From Phragmitibacter sp. (GTDB taxonomy: Bacteria > Verrucomicrobiota > Verrucomicrobiia > Verrucomicrobiales > Verrucomicrobiaceae): a stretch of 35,749 nucleotides of DNA. The position numbers and the translations under genes are program-made. Under the pieces are notes generated by a model, which saw only the letters and a program-made list of their open reading frames with translations, searched no databases and was not told the DNA's origin. The stretch covers positions 1 through 35,749 of the forward strand of contig JANYJH010000292.1 of NCBI GenBank assembly GCA_025361865.1. The letters are read 5' to 3'. Shown piece by piece: positions 7,720-15,206 of the stretch (within the stretch, counting starts at the first letter, position 1; the number at the start of each line of letters is the position of its first letter).

Positions 7720-9333
7720 TTACACCTCCTGAAACTCCCGCACATAAAAATAAGCCACGGGGACCAGACCAACGGCGCTTGCCAGAACAGCGGTGATGGT
7801 CTTATAGTCGCCCCCTTGGAGGGCAGCGATGATGGTCATGACGCCGATGACCAAGGCACAACCGAAGACGAAGACGGCGGTGCTGGAGATGGTTTGGCGG
7901 GGTTTTTCGGAGAGGTCAGGGCGCAGCTCTTGTAGGTAATAGCGGGTCAGCAGCGCGAGGATGATGACGGTGATCATGCTGAGGCCTAGCTCACGCGCCG
8001 TGTTCCCACAGGCGAAGTCATAGAGGCCATGTGCGGCGACGATACAGGCGATGCCGATGAGGAAATCATTAGCGCTATGGAAGCGACTGCGGATCAAGGT
8101 TACGAGTCTGGCCCCGAGTAATCCGGTCATGGCGATGTGCATGAAATTGGCTGTGAGAAGTCGGGGCACAGCCGTCACAATGCCGCCCTCCATGTAGTAT
8201 TGCAGGTTCTCATCCAGCGCGAAGCCGAGGCCAACGCACCCTGCGGTGAGCGCTGCGCGGGAGTGGGAAGGTTTGCCCCAGAGCAGCCAGGGGAGGAACA
8301 GGGCGAAGCAGGCGAGCTTCGCCATTTCTTCCGGCAGTCCGACATACAGGGTCATTTCCAACAGCTCATGCGCGGGCGTCTTGTCCGCAGCATCTCCGAG
8401 CCCATAATGAAGTGTGCCTTGGAAAAAGATGATGCCCCACGCGCTGACGATTCCGGCCATGATGGGCAGTAAATAGATGAGCCATCTACCTCGTTCCGCC
8501 GTGGTTCCGTAGATGAGCAGCACATACCAAAGCGCAGCGGCCAACAAGGCGAGCCCCACTTCCCAGCCATGCCAGAAGCTCAGTTCATACGCAGTCAGAG
8601 TGCGGAGCATGAGCCAATGATCTTTGATGAATTCAGCCGCGTGATAAATAGTGCCTGCATCCGCTTCACGGACAAAGCGTTCATCTGCGAGCATGATGCC
8701 AATCTGATCCTTATTGCCCGAGTGGATGGCCATCATCCAGGCCATGCGTCGGGCGCGTTTGGCTTCCGGCCAGGCTCCCTCTCTCACATAAGCAGCGAGA
8801 GATTCACGGGACAGCCCATTGTTGGCGGACAAGTCACCCGTGAACTCGTTCGCGTATCTCGTTGGCGGATTTTTCGCAGCTTCCACGCGTAGCCGCTGCT
8901 CGGCGGCTTTGCGTCCTTCAGGCTGCTTGAGGAATAAACTTCGGGCGTAATCACTGAACAAGTCACGCTGAATGGACGCGCTGAGGTGTCGGAAAATGAG
9001 GGCTGTTAAATCAAACTCACCGAGCCGTAGTTGAGCAGGATCAAAGGCCCAGTCCTTAGCCGCGTCATTGCGCTCGGCAGCGATCCCGCGCATCCAGTCG
9101 GCGATTTCATCCGGCTTAGATTCATCACGGAGAAGGCGGTTATAGGAGTCGCGTTGTTCTTCCAGCCAGACCCGTTTGTCATCTTCCTCATTGTCCGGCT
9201 CGGCACTGGAGCGATTGAAGAGGGAGATCGCCAAGGCCAAACCGATACAAACAGCGAGGATGAGCGCGGCCCCCTTCCATAGAAAGGTCCTGTTCCGGGT
9301 GAGATAGAATGTCCGCGCGCGCCAGCCTTTCAT
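7720..9333 (-). CDS. PrsW-family intramembrane metalloprotease
   Basis: A 537-aa membrane protein. An N-terminal membrane segment (GAALILAVCIGLALAISLF) leads into a ~210-residue charged extra-membrane region (~50-240), followed by about eight membrane helices. The PrsW/CPBP motifs are all present in the second half: GLPEEMAKL (EE..K), GFALDENLQYY (E-N), ANFMHIAMTGLLGA and VAAHGLYDFACG. These Glu and His residues bind the catalytic zinc in the family. PrsW of Bacillus cleaves an anti-sigma factor; the target here is unknown. It is 15 bp downstream of the GT9 gene and probably co-transcribed with the envelope genes. The long N-terminal domain is larger than in Bacillus PrsW and unexplained. Confidence 0.88.
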   Translation of the reverse strand: MKGWRARTFYLTRNRTFLWKGAALILAVCIGLALAISLFNRSSAEPDNEEDDKRVWLEEQRDSYNRLLRDESKPDEIADWMRGIAAERNDAAKDWAFDPAQLRLGEFDLTALIFRHLSASIQRDLFSDYARSLFLKQPEGRKAAEQRLRVEAAKNPPTRYANEFTGDLSANNGLSRESLAAYVREGAWPEAKRARRMAWMMAIHSGNKDQIGIMLADERFVREADAGTIYHAAEFIKDHWLMLRTLTAYELSFWHGWEVGLALLAAALWYVLLIYGTTAERGRWLIYLLPIMAGIVSAWGIIFFQGTLHYGLGDAADKTPAHELLEMTLYVGLPEEMAKLACFALFLPWLLWGKPSHSRAALTAGCVGLGFALDENLQYYMEGGIVTAVPRLLTANFMHIAMTGLLGARLVTLIRSRFHSANDFLIGIACIVAAHGLYDFACGNTARELGLSMITVIILALLTRYYLQELRPDLSEKPRQTISSTAVFVFGCALVIGVMTIIAALQGGDYKTITAVLASAVGLVPVAYFYVREFQEV

Positions 9334-9348
9334 GCGGCCAGAGCATTA

Positions 9349-10356
9349 TCACGAAAGCCACTGACGCAACACAAAGTCTGCCATGCGTCGCGCATCGCTC
9401 GTCTCCACGGGGTGATCTTGGAGCACTTCTTCATCAGAGAACTCCGTGCGATGGGCGATGCGGCCCGCTTTGAGAATCCAAGCCTGCGGATCATAGGGAC
9501 CGACCTTGCGTGGATTGCTCCAAGTATGAATGCCCAACAGATTGCTGGTGATGGCCGAGGCCAGATGCATGGGGCCGCTATCCACGCTGACCACACCGCG
9601 CGCATGGCGGATGAGCCAGATCAGCTCTAGGAGGGATGTCTCGTTTACAAAGGAAGTGACGTGAGCGCCCTGAACCTGCTCCGCTTCAGCACTGATGCCG
9701 ACCACGATGACAGGGTGGGGGGAGAGGCAGTCGCAGAGGGACTGAATGACCTCGTGCCTCAGTGATTTTCCTTCTCCGCGTGAGTAGGGATGAATCAGGA
9801 TATAGTTCTCTGGCAGGGTGACGCCCGCTTTGGCCAAACCGAGGGGCAGGGGGAACTGGATGTCCTTTGGACCGACCTCAATCCCGAGCGCGCGTGGCAT
9901 CTCCAGATAACGATCCACAGCATGAGCGCTGGCATCCACAGGGATGGCGTGGTCATAGAATTTGGCGGCTCCCTCACGCGCATCCGATAGCCCGAGAATG
10001 GGGCGGGCACCGCGGGTCAGAGCTAACAATCCACTGCGGAAGAGGCCTTGAAAATCGAGGGCCAACTCGGGAATCTCACGCGGCATCGTATTCCATTTTC
10101 TGACCCATAAGAGCAGGGAGGGCAGGCCGATGATTTTTCCGAATTCTTTACGCGGGAAGGGAATGATCTGCGCGATGTCCGGGTTGCCTTCCAGCAGCGG
10201 CATCCATTCAGGATTCGACAACCAATGAAGTTGCAACGCGGGATGCGCCTGCTTGATCGCATGGACCGCTGGTAGAGCGTGGATGATGTCTCCAAACGAA
10301 CTCGGCTTGATGATGAGCGCTGACGCGAACTCATCCAGATTAACTAAGGGCTCCAT
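9349..10356 (-). CDS. Glycosyltransferase family 9 (heptosyltransferase-like)
   Basis: A 335-aa protein with a GT-B fold of the ADP-heptose:LPS heptosyltransferase family. Typical features are the N-terminal IIKPSSFGDIIHALPAV, the turn HWLSNPEW, and the C-terminal donor site VSVDSGPMHLASAI followed by a late GIHTWSNPRKVGPY. GT9 enzymes add heptose to the inner core of lipopolysaccharide, so this protein argues for an LPS-bearing outer membrane. It is the third gene of a minus-strand run, 8 bp after the phosphoesterase gene and 15 bp before PrsW. Sugar donor and position in the core are not known. Confidence 0.92.
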   Translation of the reverse strand: MEPLVNLDEFASALIIKPSSFGDIIHALPAVHAIKQAHPALQLHWLSNPEWMPLLEGNPDIAQIIPFPRKEFGKIIGLPSLLLWVRKWNTMPREIPELALDFQGLFRSGLLALTRGARPILGLSDAREGAAKFYDHAIPVDASAHAVDRYLEMPRALGIEVGPKDIQFPLPLGLAKAGVTLPENYILIHPYSRGEGKSLRHEVIQSLCDCLSPHPVIVVGISAEAEQVQGAHVTSFVNETSLLELIWLIRHARGVVSVDSGPMHLASAITSNLLGIHTWSNPRKVGPYDPQAWILKAGRIAHRTEFSDEEVLQDHPVETSDARRMADFVLRQWLS

Positions 10357-10364
10357 GCTAGATG

Positions 10365-11087
10365 TTATCTACCGAGCGCGAGGCGTTCGGCAAGCACTGG
10401 TGGCAGTCCAACGTCACGAATTTTCTGTTGAGCGGTGCGCAAATCATATTCCAGACGACGAATCGTGATGGTCTGCTTTTCCACATCATAGATGGCATAC
10501 GAGGCACGCCAGTCTCCATCACGCGGCTGGCCGACGCTGCCGACGTTGATGAAATACTTGGAGCCGCGACGGATCTGCGCTTCGGTTTCCCGCAGGCAAC
10601 GAACCGTGTCATCCTTCTCGTAGATGCGTGGCGTGTGCGTGTGACCGTAGAAGCAGAGTTGTGTGAACTGGTAGCTGAAGCTGGCCATCGCATCGAAGCG
10701 ATTACTCACGTAAGCCCAGCTTCCGGGTGAGTCCAAGGTGGCGTGGACAATGGTGAAGTCCTTCACCTGACGAACGAGCTTTAACTCGCGAAGCCACTGC
10801 TTTTGATCTTCGGAGAGATTCTGGCGCGTCCAGATGAGCGCGCTTTCCGCCAGAGGATTCAGCTCTCCCAAATCACGCTCCTGAGTGGCTTCTTCATCGT
10901 GATTGCCTTTGACGACCGGGCAGTTCATCTCACGAACGTAATCAAGACAGGGGCCGGGATCAGCATTGTATCCGACGATGTCGCCGAGGCAGACATAGTG
11001 GGTGCAATCCTGCTCCTGAGAGTCCCCCATGACGGTCTGAAGGGCTTCCCAGTTGGCGTGTATGTCTCCAAAAATCGCGTAACGCAT
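10365..11087 (-). CDS. Metallophosphoesterase (YfcE/MJ0936-like)
   Basis: A 240-aa calcineurin-like phosphoesterase. The five metal motifs are all visible: FGDIHANWEAL (D, H), CLGDIVGYNADP (D), KGNHDEE (N, H), VHATLDSP (H) and CFYGHTHTP (H, H). The GDIVGYNADP form marks the YfcE/MJ0936-type branch found widely as an uncharacterised protein of ~240 aa. Likely cytosolic, because there is no signal or membrane segment. It lies between the GT2 gene (71 bp upstream) and the GT9 gene (8 bp downstream), suggesting joint transcription, but its substrate cannot be inferred from this. Confidence 0.92.
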   Translation of the reverse strand: MRYAIFGDIHANWEALQTVMGDSQEQDCTHYVCLGDIVGYNADPGPCLDYVREMNCPVVKGNHDEEATQERDLGELNPLAESALIWTRQNLSEDQKQWLRELKLVRQVKDFTIVHATLDSPGSWAYVSNRFDAMASFSYQFTQLCFYGHTHTPRIYEKDDTVRCLRETEAQIRRGSKYFINVGSVGQPRDGDWRASYAIYDVEKQTITIRRLEYDLRTAQQKIRDVGLPPVLAERLALGR

Positions 11088-11158
11088 GTCGTGGCAAAGC
11101 GTGAAACGTGGCGTGCTAATCAGTTAAATCAACTACTGTAAGGAATATTCAGCATCCC

Positions 11159-11923
11159 CTACGGTATTTTTTGCTCCTCTTCATAGGTGCGACTGTAACG
11201 GATGAACGCGGAGAAAGCCGTGGCCGTGGCGATCCATAAGCCAGGGAAGCCATCCATGAAGCCGCGACGCAAGACATAAGCTCTGAAGAAACGCCACAAG
11301 GGACGGGAAATATTAGTCAGTAACGACCACCGTTTACCAGCGGCTTTCTGCCGTTCTAGGAAGACATCCGCGAAGACATTAATCTTCTCAATGTAGCGGT
11401 TCATGGTCGGAAATGAGTAATGATGCAAATCCCCTGAGAGCCGCAGCGTCGGGCCTTTCAGCTCAATGTAGTCATGCTCCGGGCTGCCACCCCATGTTGC
11501 TAGTTCACGTCTGAAGAGGCGCAGCTTACGGTCAGGATACCAGTCTCCATGCGTGATCCAACGACCCAGAAAGAACACCTTCCGATTGCACTCCGCGCCA
11601 GCGAATTTCTCAGCGGAGCCATTACTGAAGAAGCGCGAAAGGCTCTCGCGCAGTTCAGGGGAAAGCTCTTCATCACAATCCAGTGCTAGCACCCAAGGCT
11701 TTGTGCAAAGGCCGAGCGCCACGTTCTTTTGATCACGATGCCCCAGCCAGGCCTGATGATGAAACTTTGCTCCGAAGCGCTCTGCAACGGCCTTCGTTCC
11801 ATCCTGCGAACCTGAATCCACCACGATGATTTCTTCAGCGAACTCCGCTGCGCTTTCTAAGCAACGGGCAATGTTCGCCTCTTCATTGCAGGAGATGATG
11901 GAGAGAGACAGAGGCAGCGGCAT
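11159..11923 (-). CDS. Glycosyltransferase family 2 (WaaE/KdtX-like LPS core)
   Basis: A 254-aa GT-A enzyme from the ATG at 11923. It begins PLPLSLSIISCNEEANIARCLES, continues EIIVVDSGSQDGTKAVAERFG and has the donor/metal motif LALDCDEELSPEL. The GHRDQKN segment after the first motifs and the WITHGDWYPDRKLRLFRR stretch are typical of the KdtX/WaaE group that glucosylates the lipopolysaccharide core. A C-terminal hydrophobic stretch (GFPGLWIATATAFSAFIRY) may hold it at the membrane. The frame is open upstream to 12067, but those residues have no family resemblance. It heads the minus-strand run GT2-phosphoesterase-GT9-PrsW. Confidence 0.88.
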   Translation of the reverse strand: MPLPLSLSIISCNEEANIARCLESAAEFAEEIIVVDSGSQDGTKAVAERFGAKFHHQAWLGHRDQKNVALGLCTKPWVLALDCDEELSPELRESLSRFFSNGSAEKFAGAECNRKVFFLGRWITHGDWYPDRKLRLFRRELATWGGSPEHDYIELKGPTLRLSGDLHHYSFPTMNRYIEKINVFADVFLERQKAAGKRWSLLTNISRPLWRFFRAYVLRRGFMDGFPGLWIATATAFSAFIRYSRTYEEEQKIP

Positions 11924-12055
11924 GAGCCCGCAACTTGAACGGGATGCGTGCAGTGCAAAGTGTAAAGTTGCAGGAGACGTTCGCCCCGTCCTCTTAAGAA
12001 AAGACTTCTTTTTGAAGGAGAGGCAGTCATAAATCAACGAAATGCCATTCACCCG

Positions 12056-12238
12056 ATGAAACCACATTTCTCATTTTTACGCTTAGACTGCGCTTTCCTG
12101 GTCGCCAATCTGCTTTCGTTCGGAGCCGGTCTCGTCCTCTTAGCCTTCAAAGGGGCCAATGGCCCGCTGGTGCTGCTGACGGTGGGTGCTGGATTTGCTG
12201 CCGTGGGAAAGTTGAGCGCGTCATATCAGCGCTCTTAA
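12056..12238 (+). CDS. Small hydrophobic protein, possibly membrane
   Basis: A 60-aa frame with two hydrophobic stretches (CAFLVANLLSFGAGLVLLAF and PLVLLTVGAGFAAVGKL) joined by a KGANG turn and ending in a polar tail, so it could be a two-helix membrane hairpin. It starts 132 bp from the divergent GT2 start and ends 55 bp before the next plus-strand gene. I do not recognise a family. Evidence is only hydropathy and position; it may be spurious. Confidence 0.4.
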   Translation: MKPHFSFLRLDCAFLVANLLSFGAGLVLLAFKGANGPLVLLTVGAGFAAVGKLSASYQRS

Positions 12239-12277
12239 CTGAGCACAATTCAATCTGGTATAAACTTGCATCGCATG

Positions 12278-12283
12278 TATAAT
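12278..12283 (+). promoter_or_regulatory. Candidate -10 box TATAAT close to a start codon
   Basis: A perfect TATAAT ends 10 bases before the ATG at 12294. No convincing -35 element sits at 16-18 bp (12254-12261 reads TCTGGTAT). If used, the transcript would have a leader of only a few bases. Confidence 0.3.
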
Positions 12284-12293
12284 TCTCCTCCAG

Positions 12294-13313
12294 ATGACAC
12301 TTCAACTCGGCAGTTCCATTATCAGCGGCTACCTCTCGAATGAAATTCCGGGTGTCATCAGTGGCTCGTTGATTATCGCTGGATTGCGCTATCCGCTGGA
12401 GGTGCGCTTGCAGGGGAATTTTCTGCGGGACATCGCCGGATGTCGCCTTGATTTCACCAATCCCATTCCGCAGAGCAATCCCTATTTTGTCTCGCTCCTG
12501 TCTGATTTGCAGACCGGAGATTCCGGTGAGATGACGGCTTCACGCCGCATCATCAGGGCTTTGAAAGCCACGCGCCCCCCGAAGACTTACGTGGCGCAGG
12601 CTTCCAAGACAGCGCTTAAGAATCTGCTCTTTCTGGAGTGGTTCAATGTCCAGGGGCAGCGCATCGTGATTCAATCCTGGCACTGGCAGCTTCAGGCATC
12701 CGTGCCTCTTTGGCAGTTGCCGAAGGAACTCGAACTGGATCTCATCAAAAAGAACCGAGCCCGCCGTAAGGAGTTCTTGCTGGAGAGCGCTCGGGACCAA
12801 GGCGATCCCGATGGCCTTGAGCCTGCCGCCCCCACAGATGCGCTCACTTACGAAGAGCCGATGAATGATCCCTTCGTTCATCTTCCTGCGCCGGGGCATG
12901 ATTTGCGCAGCGTGAGCGATGCTGATCTCCAACTTCCTGAGCAGATGGAAGTGCAGATTGAAGCGCTGAAATTGGCCACTGATCTGGAGCGGCTGGAAGA
13001 GCAGTTATCACGGCCTGTTGGCGTGCTGGCGCGGCCCACGCTTGCGGGTCTTCTTCAATCCATCGCTGATCTCTGCGCTCAGCTCAGTCAGACCATGCGA
13101 CACTTTGCCACGTTGCAGCGTGAAGGCTGGTCCTACCTGGTCACGGATGTGGAGCAGTCTCTCCTACTGATGACGGCTGCGGTGAATGTCTGTGAAGAGG
13201 CGCTCATGGATCAGGAGATTAAAATCGACCGCGACTGGCTGACGCAGGCTCGCATCCAGCTTGAATGTGTTGAGAAGCAGACCTCCGGTTTGCTGGATAT
13301 GATGCGTCGTTGA
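12294..13313 (+). CDS. Protein of unknown function, 339 aa
   Basis: I do not recognise this family. Residues 1-135 look beta-rich and compact (ISGYLSNEIPGVISGSL, then YPLEVRLQGNFLRDIAGCRL, FTNPIP, and WFNVQGQRIVIQSWHW). A charged, acidic linker rich in D/E/P covers ~165-215, and the rest (~220-339) is helical (ALKLATDLERLEEQLS, LLQSIADLCAQLSQTMRHF, LLMTAAVNVCEEALMD). There is no signal peptide or membrane segment. A beta domain joined by a disordered linker to a helical bundle suggests an adaptor or assembly protein, but that is inference. A TATAAT box lies just upstream, and the secreted propeller gene follows after 31 bp on the same strand. Confidence 0.75.
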   Translation: MTLQLGSSIISGYLSNEIPGVISGSLIIAGLRYPLEVRLQGNFLRDIAGCRLDFTNPIPQSNPYFVSLLSDLQTGDSGEMTASRRIIRALKATRPPKTYVAQASKTALKNLLFLEWFNVQGQRIVIQSWHWQLQASVPLWQLPKELELDLIKKNRARRKEFLLESARDQGDPDGLEPAAPTDALTYEEPMNDPFVHLPAPGHDLRSVSDADLQLPEQMEVQIEALKLATDLERLEEQLSRPVGVLARPTLAGLLQSIADLCAQLSQTMRHFATLQREGWSYLVTDVEQSLLLMTAAVNVCEEALMDQEIKIDRDWLTQARIQLECVEKQTSGLLDMMRR

Positions 13314-13344
13314 CCCTTCAGGTATTTCTGCGCAGACTGACCAG

Positions 13345-14439
13345 ATGCGCTTCCTTTTCTCGTTCTTCTTTGCCTTGTTCGCAGTCGCCAGCGTCGGACA
13401 AGCTACCGAATCTAAACGCCTTCTCTACGTCGCCGTTCCCGGTGTCAGGAATGACCTCCAATACGGAGGCCACGGCGTGCTCGTCTTTGATATGGATCAC
13501 GGACATCAGTTCGTGAAGCGTGTCCCATCATCCGGCCTCGGCAAAGATGGAAAGCCGCTGAATGTGAAAGGCATCTGTGCCTGTGCGGCCACGCATCGGC
13601 TCTATGTGAGCACGACGGAGACGCTGAGCTGCTACGATCTCAATACGGACCTCATCCTCTGGGAGCGCCCGTATCCGGGTGGTTGTGATCGGATGAGCAT
13701 CACGCCGAATGGAGCGAAGCTCTTCATGCCCAGTTTTGAAAAGGACTTCTGGCATGTCATTGATGGCCCCACGGGAGAGTCCCTCGGGCGGATCCCCCAT
13801 GAGAAACTGGCCCACAACACCGTGGTGGGTCTCGATGGCAAAGAAGCATTTCTCGCGGATCGCGGCAGTCGTTTGGTAGAAGTGGTGGACACGGCAACGA
13901 ACCAGATCACGCGCAAGATCGGCCCGTTCGCGAACTCTGTCCGCCCCTTCACCGTGAACGGCAGCAGCACTTGGTTGTATGCGAACGTGGATGGACTGCT
14001 GGGCTTTGAGATGGCAAGTATTGATTCAGGAGCTGTTGTTCATCGCGTCGAAGTGACTGGCTTCAAAGCTGGCCCCGTCAAGCGCCACGGCTGCCCCAGT
14101 CATGGCATCGGCCTCACGCCGGATGAAAAGGAAGTCTGGGTGACGGACGCCTCTAACAAGCGACTCCATGTCTTCGACAACACCGTCATTCCGCCCGCTT
14201 ATAGAGAGAGCATCGAGCTTCGTGATGAACCTGGCTGGGTCACCTTCAGCCTTGATGGAAAGACCGCCTATCCTTCCACGGGGGATGTCGTAGAGGTCGT
14301 CACCAGAAAGATCATCACCACCCTGAAAGACGAGACTGGAGCTGCCGTCCAAAGTGAAAAATTAATGGAAGTGGACTTCAGCGCAGATGGCCAAGTGTCC
14401 GCTGTGGGAGATCAGTTCGGGCTTGGAAGAGTGCGTTAA
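13345..14439 (+). CDS. Secreted YncE-like beta-propeller protein
   Basis: A 364-aa exported protein with signal peptide MRFLFSFFFALFAVASVGQA. Repeats of the YVTN/YncE type recur, each with a strand set ending in a turn such as ITPNGAKLFMPS, GLDGKEAFLADRGSRLVEVVDT, LTPDEKEVWVTDASNKRLHVFD and FSLDGKTAYPSTG. Two cysteine pairs (ICACAA and later single cysteines) are unusual but may form disulfides. Such propellers bind ligands or partners rather than having a defined reaction, so the role is unknown. It follows the unknown 339-aa gene by 31 bp and converges with the next minus-strand gene with 13 bp between the stops. Confidence 0.82.
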   Translation: MRFLFSFFFALFAVASVGQATESKRLLYVAVPGVRNDLQYGGHGVLVFDMDHGHQFVKRVPSSGLGKDGKPLNVKGICACAATHRLYVSTTETLSCYDLNTDLILWERPYPGGCDRMSITPNGAKLFMPSFEKDFWHVIDGPTGESLGRIPHEKLAHNTVVGLDGKEAFLADRGSRLVEVVDTATNQITRKIGPFANSVRPFTVNGSSTWLYANVDGLLGFEMASIDSGAVVHRVEVTGFKAGPVKRHGCPSHGIGLTPDEKEVWVTDASNKRLHVFDNTVIPPAYRESIELRDEPGWVTFSLDGKTAYPSTGDVVEVVTRKIITTLKDETGAAVQSEKLMEVDFSADGQVSAVGDQFGLGRVR

Positions 14440-14452
14440 ATATTGTTGATGC

Positions 14453-15202
14453 TCAACGAGCGGGCTTTCGCAGCAGACGCCAGCAGACAACCAAGGCAGT
14501 GATGACGGCCAATAACCAAATAATCCAACTACGGGAAGCGGGTGCGGTGACGGTGAAAACAATCTGTGCAGGCAAAGTGGGTTTGAGCGGACTCACTGGA
14601 GACGGTGGACTCTCGGAAGGAGATGCTGATGAAGCCTTGGGTGGGACAACGGGGTCTAAGCGGTCAATCCCATCGGCTGGTGGCACGTAGTCTAAGGGGT
14701 GCTTATCATATTCAAATTCTGGAAGGCCCGACTTTGGCGTGACAATGACACCAGCTGTTTTTAGTGTTTTTTGAACGATTTCTTCAGGAATCCATGAACC
14801 ACTTATATTCCCACTTGGATATTGGTAAACGATGTAACGGTAAAGCTGGTAACTACCATCAAGCATCGGCTTGCGATCCTTCAAGGGCAAGGTTCGGATC
14901 ATGAGCACCTGCGTTCCTGGTTCGCCATATACGGGCATCGGCTGGGTGATGAACTCATAACGATCTTTTAGTTTGTAACCATACCTTCTGAGCATTTCCT
15001 GATCCTGTGAATCAAGCTCATAACATTCACTAATTTGAATCCATGTTATTGGCAGATGCCCAGAGTGCAAAAGTTGGTAAGTGCGCATTACTTGAGCGAC
15101 CTCAAAAACCATACGTCCTTCTTTCGTGCGGCCTTCATCCGCATCTATCTCAAGGGTAGTCAGTTGAAGCAGAGCCAATATAAGTAACAGGGCCGTTTTC
15201 AT
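14453..15202 (-). CDS. Exported protein with C-terminal membrane anchor, unknown function
   Basis: A 249-aa protein from the ATG at 15202, with signal peptide MKTALLLILALLQLTTLEIDA. The body (~30-160) is a mixed domain I do not recognise (HSGHLPITWIQISECYEL, RRYGYKLKDRYEFI, YQYPSGNISGSWIPEEIV). A Pro/Ser-rich linker (~190-215) leads to a terminal membrane helix, SWIIWLLAVITALVVCWRLL, ending in basic RKPAR, so it should be anchored with its body outside the cytoplasm. It starts 4 bp after the stop of the 1101-aa secreted protein, with AAAAAG before the ATG, so the two are almost certainly co-expressed. The frame is open upstream but overlaps that gene. Confidence 0.75.
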   Translation of the reverse strand: MKTALLLILALLQLTTLEIDADEGRTKEGRMVFEVAQVMRTYQLLHSGHLPITWIQISECYELDSQDQEMLRRYGYKLKDRYEFITQPMPVYGEPGTQVLMIRTLPLKDRKPMLDGSYQLYRYIVYQYPSGNISGSWIPEEIVQKTLKTAGVIVTPKSGLPEFEYDKHPLDYVPPADGIDRLDPVVPPKASSASPSESPPSPVSPLKPTLPAQIVFTVTAPASRSWIIWLLAVITALVVCWRLLRKPAR

Positions 15203-15206
15203 CTTT

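Noticed and set aside
11924-12067. Upstream extension of the GT2 gene to 12067
   Set aside because: The extra 48 residues do not resemble the family, and the extension would overlap the divergent small gene.
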